This document shows, one piece after another, positions 6,253 through 7,129 of a stretch of 7,129 nucleotides of DNA. The DNA lies in the NCBI GenBank assembly GCA_019233165.1, contig JAFAMS010000064.1, positions 1-7,129 on the forward strand, given 5' to 3'. Source of the DNA: Vulcanimicrobiota bacterium (GTDB taxonomy: Bacteria > Vulcanimicrobiota > Vulcanimicrobiia > Vulcanimicrobiales > Vulcanimicrobiaceae). The position numbers and the translations under genes were made by a program. The notes beneath the pieces are model-generated. The model saw nothing but the letters and a program-made list of their open reading frames with translations, had not been told where the DNA came from and searched no databases. Numbering within the stretch: position 1 is the first letter of the stretch; each line of letters opens with the position of its first letter.

Positions 6253-6274
6253 GCGGAGCTCGCGAGGGCTCCGC
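6253..6274 (+). promoter_or_regulatory. Hairpin in the leader of the Nudix gene
   Basis: GCGGAGC (6253-6259) and GCTCCGC (6268-6274) form a perfect 7-bp GC-rich stem with an 8-nt loop, followed by TTTCTC. It lies just downstream of the predicted transcription start. It could be a 5' leader structure, an attenuator-like element, or the terminator of the upstream gene; the short, broken T-run makes it weak as a terminator. Confidence 0.45.
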
Positions 6275-6310
6275 TTTCTCACCCCTAGCACGGGAAGTAA
6301 ACGACCAGTC

Positions 6311-6796
6311 ATGCGTATTAAGTACGAGGTCTCCGCAGGCGGCTTGATGCTGCGCCGGAGAGGCTCAACGTTCGATGCGTTGCTTATCGGACGCGGTAAT
6401 CCGCGCGTATGGTCGTTGCCGAAAGGCCACGTCGAACCGCGCGAATCACACGAGCAAGCGGGGCTGCGCGAAGTCCGCGAGGAGACCGGCTGCTGGGGCG
6501 AGATCATCACCAAGCTGTCGGATATCTCGTACTGGTTTTACCTCAACCGCAGCAAGCACAAGAAGTCGGTCCACTTCTTTCTGATGCGGTATCTTTCGGG
6601 CGACACCGCCAATCACGACCACGAGGTCGACGAGGCGGCGTGGTTCGAGATCCGCGCGGCCAAGAAGGCGCTCAAGTACGTGAACGAAAAGCGCTTGATC
6701 GATCTCGGCATGGAATATCTGCAAGAGCATCCCGACGCGGTAGGGGAACCCGAGACCCCCGAGTACGTGAATCCGGCGATAGGGATGGATGCCTAG
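6311..6796 (+). CDS. Nudix hydrolase (MutT/Ap4A hydrolase-like)
   Basis: This hydrolase cleaves a nucleoside diphosphate linked to another moiety; family members remove oxidised nucleotides, dinucleoside polyphosphates or nucleotide sugars. The product is 161 residues. The complete Nudix box runs from residue 39 to 61: G39, E45, then R53-E54-V55-x-E57-E58-T59-G60, matching G-x5-E-x7-R-E-U-x-E-E-x-G-U with all metal-binding glutamates present. It is preceded by SAGGLML (8-14) and by VWSLPKGHVEP (33-43), the usual strand before the box. After the box come SYWFYL and a KKSVHFFL strand, then DHEVDEAAWFEI, a layout reminiscent of Ap4A hydrolase and actinobacterial MutT-type proteins. The substrate is not determinable. 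ATG 6311 is chosen because the protein begins directly with the first strand. The nearest purine-rich site (GGGAAG, 6292-6297) has a long 13-nt spacer. It is followed after 3 nt by scpA in the same frame. Confidence 0.93.
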   Translation: MRIKYEVSAGGLMLRRRGSTFDALLIGRGNPRVWSLPKGHVEPRESHEQAGLREVREETGCWGEIITKLSDISYWFYLNRSKHKKSVHFFLMRYLSGDTANHDHEVDEAAWFEIRAAKKALKYVNEKRLIDLGMEYLQEHPDAVGEPETPEYVNPAIGMDA

Positions 6797-6799
6797 GAG

Positions 6800-7129
6800 T
6801 TGAGTGTCATCCCGGCGCCGGAGCGCGCCTGTCACGTCGTCCTCCAAAACGTCTTCGACGGTCCGCTCGATCTGCTCCTGAGTCTCGTCAAGGAGCAGCA
6901 GCTCGACATCGCTACCGTTCCGCTCGCGACGGTCGCCGATCAGTATTTTGCGTACATCTCCGCGATGGAAGAGCTCGACGTCGAAGTCGCGGCCGAATAT
7001 CTCGTGATCGCAGCGACGCTCGTCTTCCTGAAATCGCGGTCGTTGCTCCCACCGATCCCCCCCGAATTCATGGCCGAAGGCGAGGAGTCGCCGGAGGTCG
7101 TCGAAGAGCGGCTCCGCCAGCGGCTGATC
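6800..7129 (+). CDS. scpA: Segregation and condensation protein A, N-terminal part
   Basis: ScpA is the kleisin subunit that joins with ScpB and the SMC ATPase to form the bacterial condensin acting on the nucleoid. The first 110 residues are present and the gene runs off the right edge. Family signatures are VFDGPLDLLLSLVKEQQLDIATVPLATVADQYF (18-30, then 31-50), MEELDVEVAAEYLVIAAT (56-73) and LVFLKSRSLLPP (74-85). These are the N-terminal helical domain that contacts the SMC neck. The start is TTG 6800, only one codon after the Nudix stop; no ATG or GTG is in frame nearby. AGGAG (6795-6799) directly abuts the TTG, which is poor spacing, so translation probably relies on coupling or re-initiation after the Nudix gene. 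Because the two genes share a frame, low-level readthrough of the Nudix TAG would fuse them. scpB would be expected downstream. Confidence 0.93.
   Translation, partial: MSVIPAPERACHVVLQNVFDGPLDLLLSLVKEQQLDIATVPLATVADQYFAYISAMEELDVEVAAEYLVIAATLVFLKSRSLLPPIPPEFMAEGEESPEVVEERLRQRLI

Noticed and set aside
6804..6881. GTG at 6804 as the start of scpA
   Set aside because: AGGAG is well placed for it, but its frame reaches a stop within 26 codons and does not encode the ScpA signature.

Overview
The window is high-GC bacterial DNA packed with genes. It holds the end of a glycine cleavage operon, a small two-gene minus-strand unit, a mechanosensitive channel gene, and the start of an operon leading into chromosome-condensation genes. 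The P-protein is split into two genes (gcvPA and gcvPB), which excludes the single-chain gcvP arrangement of enteric proteobacteria. TTG and GTG starts are frequent. This would suit a Candidatus Eremiobacterota/Vulcanimicrobiota-type soil lineage or another deep-branching Terrabacteria-like group. The taxonomy is inferred from gene style only, and my confidence in it is low.

Layout on the plus strand, 1-3811: the 3' part of gcvT (entering from the left edge), gcvH, gcvPA and gcvPB. They lie head to tail with gaps of 22 and 8 nt and a 17-nt overlap, so they look like one transcript. T, H and P proteins, with the L-protein (not in the window), decarboxylate glycine and pass its methylene carbon to tetrahydrofolate. 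The notable defect is an in-frame TAG at 295-297. It separates the folate-binding core of GcvT from its C-terminal domain, although the reading frame and protein similarity continue intact for another 91 codons to the natural TAA.

Layout on the minus strand, 4745-3808: a stand-alone cyclic-nucleotide-binding-domain protein followed closely by a RimJ/RimL-type GNAT acetyltransferase. The GNAT gene converges on gcvPB, and the two stop codons share the palindrome CTAG.

Layout on the plus strand, 4836-7129: a MscS-family channel with a signal peptide and a periplasmic N-terminal domain but no visible C-terminal cage domain. A 143-nt intergenic region follows, with two inverted repeats and a good extended -10 promoter. 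After it come a Nudix hydrolase gene and, 3 nt later, the 5' end of scpA, which runs off the right edge.

I see no mobile element, CRISPR array, tRNA, rRNA or riboswitch. Nothing here convincingly forms a new multi-gene system. The points worth checking are the gcvT amber codon, the shortened MscS protein, the undefined GNAT start and the paired structures before the Nudix gene.
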